A stretch of 64,000 nucleotides of DNA from Biscogniauxia marginata (lineage: Eukaryota; Ascomycota; Sordariomycetes; Xylariales; Xylariaceae): positions 96,318 through 160,317 of the forward strand of contig MU404130.1 in the NCBI GenBank assembly GCA_022695795.1, written 5' to 3'. Positions 1-10,301 of this stretch are shown one piece after another (positions within the stretch are counted from its first letter, which is position 1; each line of letters starts with the position of its first letter). The notes beneath the pieces are model-generated. The model was not told the DNA's origin, did no database searches, and saw only the letters and a program-made list of their open reading frames with translations. A program made the translations under genes and the position numbers.

Positions 1-1103
1 CCTTCTTTTCTCTCACTCAGGAGCAAGCGACATTCCGCAGGTGGGGCTATGCCATATATGTTTATGTATGTATCGCGTGTGCTATATTTGTCCCGCTTCC
101 CATAATCGGCGTCAAGGAAGTGGTAATGCATGAGGCTCTCCACGGATACGAGCCGGTAGGATGGGCCCTAGGATATTTGTTTGGAGACGTGCCATGGTTC
201 AGGTGGCAGGTCATCACCCACAATCTGGATCGATGGATTTGCCTTCCCCAAAGGTCGATTACTCAACAGGATGAAGTGCCATTAGACAATTGGGTCGAAT
301 ATCTCCGAAGATATCGTATCGGCGAGGCCAATACGCGCCTTCTCCTAGGCGCGTACTTCATTACCATCATTATTATCGGGCTCATCGTGGTCTTCCGATT
401 GTCGCCCATTTATGAGGTAGATACAAGGCGGAAGGTTTTTCATTTCATGATGGTCGCGATGTTTCTGCCAGCGACTTACGTAGATCCCACATTTGCGGCT
501 CTTGCACTCTCAATCGTCCTTGCCCTCTTCCTCCTTTTGGACCTGCTACGAGCAAGTCAGTTACCACCCCTGTCGAAACCATTGGCATCATTCCTTGCCC
601 CTTATGTCGATGGCCGAGATCTTCGGGGACCAGTTGTCATTTCGCACATGTTCCTCCTCATTGGCTGTGCGATTCCGTTGTGGCTCTCGCTAGGATCCCT
701 TCCAAGGGCCGGGACAGACTTCCTGGAAGGCTGGGCCGTGCCTACAAGAGAGGTCAGCATGGTATCAGGCGTTGTGTGCGTCGGACTAGGCGATGCGGCC
801 GCTTCTCTAATTGGGAGGCGGTACGGGCACCGGAAATGGCTTTGGGGAGGCGGGAAAAGCCTCGAGGGCAGCGTTGCTTTTGCAACAGCCGTCTTGATAG
901 GTCTCATGGCTTCTCACATGTGGTTACGCCTTGGAGGATGGCGTGCAACAAACGGAAATTCAGACCCGTGGGGTGTAACATTGCAGAAATCCGGTGTTTG
1001 CGCTGGCGTGGCTAGCCTAACAGAAGCTGTGCTAACCGGCGGTAATGACAACGTCATTGTTCCTATCCTCCTCTGGACTTGTGTCAAGAGTCTCGGCGTT
1101 TAA
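1..1103 (+). CDS. SEC59: Dolichol kinase, 3' part (gene runs off the left edge)
   Basis: The reading frame is open from the window edge to the stop at 1101-1103, so the 5' end of the gene is missing. Dolichol kinase is an ER membrane enzyme that uses CTP to phosphorylate dolichol, giving the lipid carrier for N-glycosylation, O-mannosylation and GPI anchors. The C-terminal half shows the family signatures: DTRRKVFHFMMVAMFLP, then GLGDAAASLIGRRYG followed by a Gly-rich KSLEGS stretch (CTP-binding region), and TEAVLTGGNDNVIVP near the end. Several hydrophobic segments match a multipass protein. A CACTCAG at 14-20 could be an intron acceptor, but the frame also reads through it sensibly, so the first exon boundary is undecided. 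The next gene is convergent. Confidence 0.93.
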   Translation, partial: FFSLTQEQATFRRWGYAIYVYVCIACAIFVPLPIIGVKEVVMHEALHGYEPVGWALGYLFGDVPWFRWQVITHNLDRWICLPQRSITQQDEVPLDNWVEYLRRYRIGEANTRLLLGAYFITIIIIGLIVVFRLSPIYEVDTRRKVFHFMMVAMFLPATYVDPTFAALALSIVLALFLLLDLLRASQLPPLSKPLASFLAPYVDGRDLRGPVVISHMFLLIGCAIPLWLSLGSLPRAGTDFLEGWAVPTREVSMVSGVVCVGLGDAAASLIGRRYGHRKWLWGGGKSLEGSVAFATAVLIGLMASHMWLRLGGWRATNGNSDPWGVTLQKSGVCAGVASLTEAVLTGGNDNVIVPILLWTCVKSLGV

Positions 1104-1781
1104 AATGGGGTCATTAGACAGGTACCTGGGTCACGACTGCAGAGGCGTTCGGTTTGATTCGGGACTATTTGATTGGCAGGTAAAGAGAGAGGGGGAGACG
1201 ACGCCCGAGCGAAGCGTGTAAACTATTCAGCTTCTATTGCCATAAGAGACCCGTCGCTCATATGGCACTGGCTATGTACGATGGAACGAGATGTCAAAAA
1301 TCAACCTTCTTAAAATAGACTATAGACAGCTAGTCGCGACGAAAGATTTAATATTATATTTTTCAATCTCGTACACGATAGCCTCCACTTGCCTACGTTG
1401 CATGAGCGGCAGCTCTATTACAGCTCACCCCTTCCCCCAGATCATGATCATAAAGCATAGAGGTCTGAGTATTCAGACTAGGTATCGACGCAAGCTTGGA
1501 GATATCATTTCCAACCGAACCGCTGTCTTGTATAGTAGAAACATCGGGTTTAAAAGAGATGAGCCACAGTACAGTAGGAGTCAACATCTCCAAAGTACAC
1601 AAGACGTTTGAAATAACTACCTAGACCCTTCAATGGGGTATACCTTGTATTTTTAGATGTAGAAAGATATTCTAATACTCAGTACTCCCCCCCGTGCCCT
1701 GTCCCTTCCTGTCCAGGTCCTCTGGGCTAACGATATCTTGTGTTTCACCCATTTCTCAAGCCCACCTCTTGCGATAATTTC
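1104..1781. other. Intergenic, convergent 3' ends
   Basis: About 0.7 kb between two convergent genes. Only short open frames occur and none has a recognisable motif. I see no RNA gene or repeat here. Confidence 0.6.
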
Positions 1782-2186
1782 TTACATATTAGGCGGCAGC
1801 TCGCCGACTTTCTGGCTCCACGGAGGACCACCTTCGCCCTCGGTAATCGTCACCCTACTCCTTCTCACGTCCCACGCGTCAAGAAGGACTTCCCAGTCAC
1901 CAGGCTCCTCGGCCGCCGGTTGTTCCAGCATTGACTCGGCAGCAATGTAGAAATTCACGCCTGTGGCTATCTTCGGCTCAACACAATTTCGCGTAGCTTC
2001 CCTGAATACCCTGGCCGCGGTAGCAAGATCTGAGACTCTCGAATCCGTGCGAGAAACTAATGCGCGAGGCCTACAGAGTAACGCTGGATAATCTTCTCGG
2101 TCAAGATCTAAGATGTCCGGGAGCGGAAGCGACGGAGGATAGAATGGTCGAGGAGGACGGGTCTTCGACCTACGAGTGAAAGGCAT
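1782..2186 (-). CDS. Small protein of unknown function (134 aa)
   Basis: A single open frame starts at an ATG at 2184-2186 and ends in TAA. The product has a basic, Pro/Arg-rich N-terminus (about residues 1-25), then a mixed globular-looking region with Trp and Asp/Glu residues (DWEVLLDAWDVRRSRVTI around residues 98-115). No signal peptide or membrane segment is visible and I do not recognise a family. Amino-acid composition is ordinary for a real protein rather than a low-complexity shadow. A further 3' exon cannot be excluded, because the last codons after the Gly-rich stretch look arbitrary. Confidence 0.45.
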   Translation of the reverse strand: MPFTRRSKTRPPRPFYPPSLPLPDILDLDREDYPALLCRPRALVSRTDSRVSDLATAARVFREATRNCVEPKIATGVNFYIAAESMLEQPAAEEPGDWEVLLDAWDVRRSRVTITEGEGGPPWSQKVGELPPNM

Positions 2187-3366
2187 GCTGACGGCAGCGC
2201 GAGATAGCAGAATACGAGCGGTAAGCAGGCGGGCGTTTTATAGAGGCGCGTACAAGCACATGGCGAGGAGGGCCGAGCTAGCTGCCCGTCCCTATATGCC
2301 CCTACACATCATTTGCAAGTGTAAGCAAGTAGAGCGCAGTGGGTGGAAGATGGTCAGATGCTTCGTCGGCCCCGTGTCCGACTTGCAGCAAAACGTCGCA
2401 TCGTGAGGTTCTCTACCGGGTCATTGCCAGTTTTTGACCATGTTTATTATATTGGTGAACGACCTGTTCAAACATATCATGGGGAATAAAGGGGCTGGTT
2501 GGATTCTGCCGCCTATGGTCGGATTGCCTCGAAAGGTGTTGACGGCGGTTTGAATTTTTTTTCTTCTTAAATTTTTTTCTCCCTCCATCCCCTTTTCCGG
2601 CTTCGACACTGTTCAAGGGTGGCCGGGGACGATCCATGTTCAAAGTTCCTACCTAACAGGGGCGAATTAGAAGAATTCCTCCTATTGGCTAAAACAGGAC
2701 CCCCACCCCCTTTTTTTGGGTTGGTTGTGGCTGTTTGGTCAACTGCCGGGTGGCTGCGTGGGGGTTATAGTCAGTCAAGCCACAGTAACAACAGCTCTTC
2801 AGCTAGGTAGGAGGTATGACGAAGTGTCCCCTTTTTTCCTTTTTTTTCTCCCGCTTAGTCACCGGTCCGCCATCCCCTAATGCCACCTCTTCCCATCTGC
2901 TTCAATGTAAATGTCTTATACCTTACATACGTGCTCGACATACCTATGTGCATACATATCCACTCTCGTTTGGTATGACCAGGTAGACAGCGCCGTCGAT
3001 GGGCGACAACCTAGGTTGAGTTAAGGTAGATCTTCGCTTTCTAACTGCCCAGTGATTCATTTACAAGGGGCTAAAGCACAAAAAGTCTCCGACGGTTGAA
3101 CCGTCTTGACCATCCACGAAGTACCGCATCTTTATTTATTATTACATGTGAGTTATGTCTGTGCCCTCTGTTTCACCGGCCTTCCCACTTGTTGCACTGG
3201 CTGACACGTCCTCGTCTGGCGTCTCCTCAGGCAGCCTTATAGTAATTGTCGACGGGATTGAAATACACCCTTCATCCTTCTCCACCTGTCGGTATATCTT
3301 GCTGTCTCTTGTTATCCACCATCTCTATTGGCGGGGTTATCCTACTACCTAGTAATACACCTGAAT
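2187..3366. other. Divergent promoter region
   Basis: 1.2 kb between the start of the small minus-strand gene and the start of the transcription factor gene. It holds pyrimidine-rich runs (for example around 2701-2716 and 2830-2850) typical of fungal promoters. No gene was found. Confidence 0.55.
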
Positions 3367-6073
3367 ATGTCTTCTGCCTCCTCCGGGAAGCCGCCCCGAG
3401 TGCTTGCTTGTGTGCTTGTAAGTTGCCATATAATATACACCAGCCTCGTTCTTTTATCTCACGCCGCTCGCGTGATAGTGCCAGAACCGGAAGATCAGAT
3501 GCGATCGCAATAGTCCCTGTTCCAATTGCATCAAGGTCAGTCGCCATTTTCGCGGAAACTCCGGTCCCTTGCTCTTAATAACACCTTGCGACCCTAGGCC
3601 AATGTCGCCTGTACTCCGAGTACCCCAGCGCCAGCGCGCAAGCGAAGGAGGCCCAACCAGGACTTGCAGCAGCGGCTGGCTAGGTGTGAAGAACTGTTGT
3701 CCGAGTATGCCACCGCGAAACCCGAAAGCCCTTCTAATGACTCTTCAAACCTGAATGAGACGTGGCAACCACAGGGGAAGCTGGTCGTCGACGGTGACGG
3801 TATCAAGTTCATGGACAGTTTTCTCTTGGCTAATATCCACGATGAAGTGAGTTCTCGCCCAGTTGTGTTTCTCTCGTCTGCGCTATCTCCAGGGGCGGGT
3901 AATGTCAAGTCTGACTTGTTGACTAGCTCTCAGCCATGCGCGAGATACTTGAGGATGAGGACACAACGGATGAATCTAGTACGCCCGCGGATTCGCAATC
4001 TCCGGACCAGAACACTACCTTGCTCTTCTCAGACCCCGTCGATGTCAACCTAGAAGACCTACACCCGCAGCCTGCCCATATATTCAGCCTGTGGCAGACC
4101 TTCCTTGAACGGGTTAATCCCTTGACCAAGATCATCCACGTGCCCACCGTACAGCCTATGCTCGTCAAAGCCGCCACGAGTAGGGCGGGCATCGCCAGAA
4201 GCTCCGAGGCGCTTTTGTTTTCAATATACCTCATATCTACCGTCTCTTTGAATGAAAGCGAATGCATCGAGCGGCTTGGCTGTACCAAGAGCGAGGCTTA
4301 TAACCGTTTTTCAAGGGGCTGCCGTGCCGCTCTAAGGCGCGTCGGGATCCTCAAGACATATGATTTGATTGTTCTGCAGGCGCTGGTTCTGTATTTGGTA
4401 TACACAGCAAAACTCCCTGTTTGGATTGAAGCTGACGCCTCCTAGTTCTCTCTTTCCGGCCGCTATGACCGGCACGCTGCGTGGGTTTTGAATGGCGTAA
4501 CCGTCAGGATTGCTCAGAAGATGGGTCTTCACCGAGACGGTGAACTTCTCGGACTGTCACCATTTGAGTCCGAGATGCGGAGGCGTATCTGGTGGCAGAT
4601 AATACTACTTGATTCCCTATCTGCACTCCTGTCCGGTCTTGGCCAATCTCTCATCCCACGGTCCTGGAACACCAAAAGGCCCAGAAATATTAATGGTAAG
4701 TAAATAGAGCACGCCCTTTGCCTGAAAGCCAGGTTCTTGTTTCTATAATCCACACTAACGTGATTTCAGTACGTAAAACTAAAGCCTTCCTCGAGTATTC
4801 TTTTATCCATATCTTTTCCTCTAAGCGTATGATGCTAGAGATGGTTCTATGATGTTGAGTCTTCAGATGTCTGGACGCGATATTAATGCATAGTAGGATG
4901 CAGATCTATACCCTACGATGACTACGGTGCAAGAAAAAGATGGCCCGACAGATATGGTTTATTGTCTGATGTGTTATGAGTTTGCGAACCTCCTGATTGA
5001 GTCGCCCAGTCTAGAATCCGTTATATTGCAAAATGAGATGGGAGCTGCCGACACTCCCTCTCCTATCGAAGTTGAAAAGGCCAGTCGGCGCATCGATGAG
5101 CTAGACAATAGTATATCCGAAATTTTCAGGAAATATGGTGACCTATCGATGGGCCCGATCCATGAACTAGCGACACAGACCCGACCGATGATAGTGGAAA
5201 AACTACGAGAGCTTATCCGCCCCCCGAGGGATCAAGCAGAAGTATGTGCGCTCAAGGTTTATCTATGTGCTTGTCTTATTATCGGAAGTATAATTTGACT
5301 ACTCTACACTAGATGTAACCCTCGGGCCTTTGCCTCTTATTTTCCCCTTGTCATTCCTAGAAGTACTATTGAAATGTTGATTACTGATCACAAATTTCAC
5401 AGTGGGGTACTGAAATTCTGACACCGAAAGACAACCTCTTCAAGATATCCGTGAGCGTAGGGGAGCACAACCTAAAAATGTACCAGACCGCTCACGAGAG
5501 GGGTTTCTTCCTGTGGTTTAGTAAGTCTTAACCCTCGGCCAGTTCTATGCTGACTAACTATTAGCAGTGATGATTCATTTTCAGATCGAGGTCTTGATCT
5601 ATATGGTTGGACAGCTCAGTTCACGGACGAACGGTCGACTAGTAGAGAGAGCGTGGGCTGTTACCGAGCTGTTTTATCATTACCACCACGAATTATATGA
5701 TATTACTGTTAAACCACACGCCGCTCTGGCGGCGATGGTCGTCAGAGCCTGGAAAGTGCGAGAGAGGGCTTTACAAGAGGGTATGGGTTCTCCTCCGAAG
5801 ACGCCCGGCTACATATTTAGGCTGCTGAGATTGCTGCCGTCGGAAGAGGCAAAGTGCTCCCCGGCAGAGGGACCACCAGGCTTAGAGGGTGGCAACATGA
5901 CTACGGATGCAGGTGCAGCGCATGGCCCGGATATACCATGGGATCAGATGCTAGGCTTTCTCGACGCGGGATCACTTGATTGGGATATGTTCTCAAGCAA
6001 TGGCGGACAGGCACCAACAGGTTACGGGGCATATGGGACGGCATTCGGGACGAATATTAACAGTTGGTTATAA
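3367..6073 (+). CDS. Zn2Cys6 fungal transcription factor (8 exons, 679 aa)
   Basis: Proposed exons are 3367-3417, 3479-3535, 3598-3846, 3927-4397, 4446-4695, 4904-5241, 5403-5520 and 5568-6073; the sum is 680 codons including the stop. Joining the first three exons gives a perfect binuclear zinc cluster, C15-x2-C18-x6-C25-x5-C31-x2-C34-x6-C41, with RKIRCDR between, followed by a basic linker and a short heptad-like segment (about residues 53-72). The rest is a fungal-specific transcription factor domain: GRYDRHAAWVLNGVTVRIAQ, MGLHRDG, FESEMRRRIWWQI and DNLFKISVSVGEHNLK. The C-terminus ends with an acidic/aromatic WDQMLGFLDAGSLDWDMF stretch, plausibly activating. It is a nuclear DNA-binding regulator with unknown targets. 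The intron at 4696-4903 is longer than the others (208 nt); the acceptor CAG at 4901-4903 keeps the frame. Confidence 0.9.
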
Positions 6074-6160
6074 ATATAGATCTCCCATAGCTTTAGAAAT
6101 CGGTACTCATCTCTACTAGAGCTAGGCCTAATATTGTCTAGTTCGTTCAAGAGAATCAAA

Positions 6161-6599
6161 TCAATCATCATCAGATGCGAGGTCGTCTTCTCGGGAAATC
6201 AAATAAATCGGGCCTAGTTTCGATGGGGTCCCTAACTGTGCCATATAGCGGGCATCTGCTAGTGCCCAGGATGTCATAGAAGGGGTGTCGTGGTACGCAG
6301 CGACATATTGACGAAGATAGGGTCTCTCCAAGCCGTGTGCTAGTGAGAGATACAATTGTCCTAGCAGCCTACGGTTTGTGTTTCGCATCTTATCTGATTC
6401 GGTGTCTTTATTCATAGTGTCGCTGGGCTGAGCAAGCTTCTCTACCGCTGTACCAAGACCACTGACGGATTCCACTCACTACAAGGTAAAACAGGTTCAA
6501 TGAGCTGTCATGTTCCCTTACTGGTATGCCAATGGGTCGGGTAGAAAACCCTTGTTTAAACATGATTCCCGAGCACTTGGAGGGCACGATGGCCAACAT
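6161..6599 (-). CDS. Possible small or decayed gene, structure unresolved
   Basis: On the minus strand an open frame from about 6475 to the TGA-side end at 6161 reads like protein (SWALADARYMAQLGTP, then an acidic C-terminus DDLASDDD). It has no ATG until 6415. An upstream ATG frame starts at 6599, and a GTAAGG...TTGTAG intron-like element lies between them (about 6480-6520), but the two frames do not join in phase across it. It may be the last exon of a gene whose upstream exons I cannot place, or a decayed gene. No family recognised. Confidence 0.25.
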
Positions 6600-8115
6600 T
6601 CTTGTGTACTTGATGGCTGGTATGGCTCAACATAGACGTTCGCCACTTGCTCATTTCCACTGTTGTTTGAGAAGGTATATGATATTATCTAGGTCAATTT
6701 ATTGTTCTCACTACTATCATCTTCTACAGACCCGTTTGGACATGCATAGTGTACTCTCAAGTTTATTGGTCTTTATTATCAGTAGGGCCATCCAAAGCGT
6801 TGGATTTTTCTCAGGTGGTAAACCTTCACAATATTACATACTTGAGACATATACACTTCAAATCACTGGGCTTATATGAAGGTTTTAGATTGTGGGCATG
6901 ATTTCTATCGTCACTTTCTATAGGCAACATCTAAATCAAAGTCTTTTCGGTGTTATATTCTGCATCTCTTCAGTTACCAACACTCCCGTTGGTGGAACGC
7001 TCACATCTTTCGAAACCTCTTGGCTATGATGCTTCTGGTTCAATATTCCAATGGGGGTTGTTGCCTTGTTGACTGTTGAGTCCCTGCTAAAAGTACCTAG
7101 CCGTGAGTCAACTAAACCTTTCTCAAGAATCAAGCTGTCACAGTCTGATGCCATTGGAACTCCTTGTCATCTTAACACCTAACGTAGTTTACCTTCTTCT
7201 CGCTCCCCAGGTATAGAGGGAATTTCACTTACGAGGTAAGTATGCTTCGTCTATATTAGCATGGAAATCCCGTCTACTCACCGTCAAAAGTTAAATCATG
7301 GGTGCATTGTAACGTTGCTGGGTCCTAACGTCGCCTTTCTTATGTCGGTAATTATAGCTTTCATATGCCATGACACTATACTCCTTACTCCTTCCCTTTT
7401 CTCGACTATGGAATTAAGTAGCCCCAGCGAGGCAGAACTACTTTAGGTTGGGTACCCGTAATGTCATAGTAGCTCGGTGTCAGATCGATATCTAAATCAG
7501 CCTACTAGGTGCTCACGAGAGCTCAGCAAATATTGTGTAGGAAAGTCTTGCGCCGCTTTTGTATAAAATTAGGCGTCTTTTGCTAGCTGACAAAGACACT
7601 GTCGAATTAGAGAATAATACAAGCCCAATGGCATCTTTCATTTATTTTTTGAGGGCAACTTGCATTCATATGCTGGTTGTAACTGTCAACGCAGAGAAAC
7701 ATGTCTCCTTTGTCTTCTTATCTACCACAAGGTGAACCCGACAAGATACATGTGCGGCATTTCACATTGTCATCAGAAGCTTTGTAATTATTTTCGAGAC
7801 TATAACCCGCTTCCTTTATCTTCCCCCTCTACACCCTTTCAATATCATAGTATTAACAATGAATTTGCTGGTGTATGATTGTTCTCTATGTATAGCCCTC
7901 CCTATTTTCAGGAATGTCGGATGACAATGTTAACAATTGTCGGAGTGCTTATATATAAAGACAATTGATACCACAAGCAATATCAAGGGTATACAAGTGT
8001 TTATTAATTCTCAACTCATAACCATCACAATTAGCGTCTACTAAGGTAAAAGAAAAGAAACAACAACACACGGAACACGCCATAATCTCGACTATCTCAC
8101 CAGCTCCAGACAGAA
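6600..8115. other. Gene-poor interval
   Basis: 1.5 kb with slightly AT-rich sequence and only short, unconvincing open frames. No RNA gene or transposon motif was recognised. The last 200 bases are probably the promoter of the small membrane-protein gene that follows. Confidence 0.5.
7952..7959 (+). promoter_or_regulatory. TATA-box-like element
   Basis: TATATAAA lies about 157 bases upstream of the ATG of the 59-residue membrane protein. It is followed by an A-rich leader with CAACAACAC-type repeats just before the ATG. This is consistent with a core promoter but is only a sequence match. Confidence 0.35.
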
Positions 8116-8295
8116 ATGGACCCCCGACAGCAATTATATTCTTTGCTGGGTTCTAGATCCGACCCAGCCTCCAGCAGTCGACGTATCGGCGCCGCAGTCG
8201 CCGCTTCTATTGGATTTGTCGTAGTCATTGCAATTATAGTGTTCGTCATACAGAGACAGTGTAGGAAGAGGAGGCGATCGAATGACCATGTCTGA
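8116..8295 (+). CDS. Single-pass membrane microprotein (59 aa)
   Basis: ATG at 8116, stop TGA at 8293-8295. The first 23 residues are polar and Ser-rich, ending in SRR. A clean hydrophobic helix follows (about residues 24-46, IGAAVAASIGFVVVIAIIVF). The end is strongly basic, RQCRKRRRSNDHV. By the positive-inside rule the tail would face the cytosol. There is no cleavable signal peptide. A TATA-like element 157 bases upstream and an A-rich, CAACAAC leader fit a real transcription unit. It could also be a remnant of a larger receptor-like or Mid2-like protein. Function unknown. Confidence 0.5.
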   Translation: MDPRQQLYSLLGSRSDPASSSRRIGAAVAASIGFVVVIAIIVFVIQRQCRKRRRSNDHV

Positions 8296-9788
8296 ATCAT
8301 TATACCAGACAAAGGACATCCTGGCTAAATACGGGCTGATATTGAATACAAGAGTACAATTTGGTTGGATATTTCAGCGTTAGGTTTCACATTGCCAATA
8401 AATACATGACTTTCCAACAGTCGAGCCACCTACAGCTATGTAGCATGATCCATGATTCCACCAGCCATAAAAGTAAATGTTTTTTCCTTGTCGAAGATGC
8501 TTGCACGCTTCACGTGAGTGGCTTTTATATATGAACCATGCGAGACAAGATTTTAGACAGTATAGAAACAAGCACGCCCGTACAATGAAAAATTCAATGT
8601 ATTGATAAAATAGTAAAGGACGTGAAAGAAAGCTTATAACCCGTGAGATCACTTCCTCGCTCTACCCATCTTGGCTTACTCGGGTAGTGCTCTGCACACT
8701 ACTCGCGCGCTTAGCTACATACATGTAAGCCCTTTTAACAGCCACTGACTTTATACTAGTTTCTCGTCGTGGTTGGACAAGCTAGCTCGCCGTCGATCAT
8801 CAGGATGGCCTACCTTGATAACCCTTGGTGGCTGGGTGGCTTATATCAGAATCTCTAGGGGGTTGTCACTTGGGCTACATAGGGGTTTTATCGTTGGCTA
8901 CCTAGGTAGGTACTCTATAACTTTGTCTACATAATAAGCCCTCGTGCACTTCGTTCGCTGCATCAGTTCATCAGTCAACTCATACGAGGGCATTGCCTGC
9001 CAATCCCTGCGGGTGGTATTGGAATAAAAACAGCATTAGCGCGTGGCTTGACCCGCTATAAAAAGAAGAAAAAAAGATCTACGTTTGTGAAGATCAGTTA
9101 CGACTTGCAAGATGCGTAGTAGTGTCGTATGCTCAGGGTTCTACTCCGTAATCAGCTTTGATTTGCCGTGCCCGCAACCTGCGTGGGGAAGACCTTAGAA
9201 ACAACGTTTCACATCTTTGAGCTATTCACGACTCACGCTCGTAGATCTAGAAGCCCACTTGACTCGTTTGCATTTTTTCCTCCCCCCTGAAAATCGCTTA
9301 TTAGATGATATCAGAAAAATGGAAAAAGCCAAGTCTGCCTTATAAGTTCCGGCCCTGCTCTGTCTTGTTGTGAGCTTATTCCTGACGCAAGAACCCCTAG
9401 CAAGAACGACAACAAGAACGACAACAAGCCACAAAGATATAATAACTATGATTGAATGACCTAGTAACTATTGTTTTAGTAACTTTTGTTTCAGAGCACA
9501 ATCCATTCCTTTTAACCCCGGCCTAAAACACTTCACTCGGGTCGGTCGCCTTATATAGTCCACCCCTGGGGCCTTGCACGAGCGCATCTGGTCTGCGACC
9601 TCCTCCACAACCTACCGCAACGGCCAAGCTTTCTTTTTCTTTTTCTTTTTTTCTGATATCGAGTTGAACTCGCTGGGATACAACAGAAAAGGAAGACCTC
9701 GAAAATTCATTTCAACGCCATACAAATCATTACTTCAGGGTCCACTTGACTACTTTTACCTTGCACGATTATATGTTTTGAGAAGAGA
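8296..9788. other. Intergenic with pyrimidine-rich promoter
   Basis: 1.5 kb with no convincing gene. A TATATA element at 9552-9557 and a long CT tract at about 9629-9654 precede the next gene and look like its promoter and transcription start region. Confidence 0.5.
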
Positions 9789-10301
9789 ATGGACCACCCG
9801 GACCACCCGGAGACACGACTGCATTATGATAGCGACTGGACCATGATGTATATCGTGCTAGCATTGATACCGGTCGTGTTTGTAAGCGTGGCATTGTATT
9901 CTAAACGTCGGGATCACGTCGTCAAGAAGGAGCATGACCTTGAGATGGCAAGATATACGGAGACACACCGTCGAGCTTGGTTTCCGTGGAAAGACGCTGT
10001 CAATTCTTCCGAAAGTAGTGCATCGATGGCACGCCCCTCAACGCCAAAACCTACGACGAGACTGCCGGCAGTACCGTCGTCGTTTACCCGCGGACGATCG
10101 AACAAGGGGGCGAGGTTTGAGGGGTCGAAAAAGGTACCGCCACCTATACAAGTTCCACAGATACACGTAGTTCCAAGCCGTGAAGCTAGCACTGGGGGAA
10201 ACAGTACGTTCGCACAAGTCGGTTCGAAGGAGCCACATCTGTACGGGTACGGAAATGGCGGCCAGGATAGCAGCAGGTACCCGGTACAGGAGAACTGCTA
10301 G
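9789..10301 (+). CDS. Single-pass membrane protein, unknown (170 aa)
   Basis: A single-exon frame from ATG 9789 to TAG. The first 16 residues are short and His/Asp-rich (DHPDHPETRLHYDSD). One hydrophobic helix follows (about 17-38, MMYIVLALIPVVFVSVALYS), flanked by KRR. The remaining 130 residues are a soluble, disordered-looking tail rich in Ser, Pro, Gly and basic residues, with a proline cluster (KKVPPPIQVPQIHVVPS). Lysine/arginine directly after the helix suggests a cytosolic tail. No family recognised. It is one of three small single-pass proteins within 5 kb. Confidence 0.6.
   Translation: MDHPDHPETRLHYDSDWTMMYIVLALIPVVFVSVALYSKRRDHVVKKEHDLEMARYTETHRRAWFPWKDAVNSSESSASMARPSTPKPTTRLPAVPSSFTRGRSNKGARFEGSKKVPPPIQVPQIHVVPSREASTGGNSTFAQVGSKEPHLYGYGNGGQDSSRYPVQENC

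Noticed and set aside
4695..4897. Apparent one-base frameshift in the transcription factor gene
   Set aside because: Using the CAG acceptor at 4901-4903 restores the frame; no defect need be assumed.
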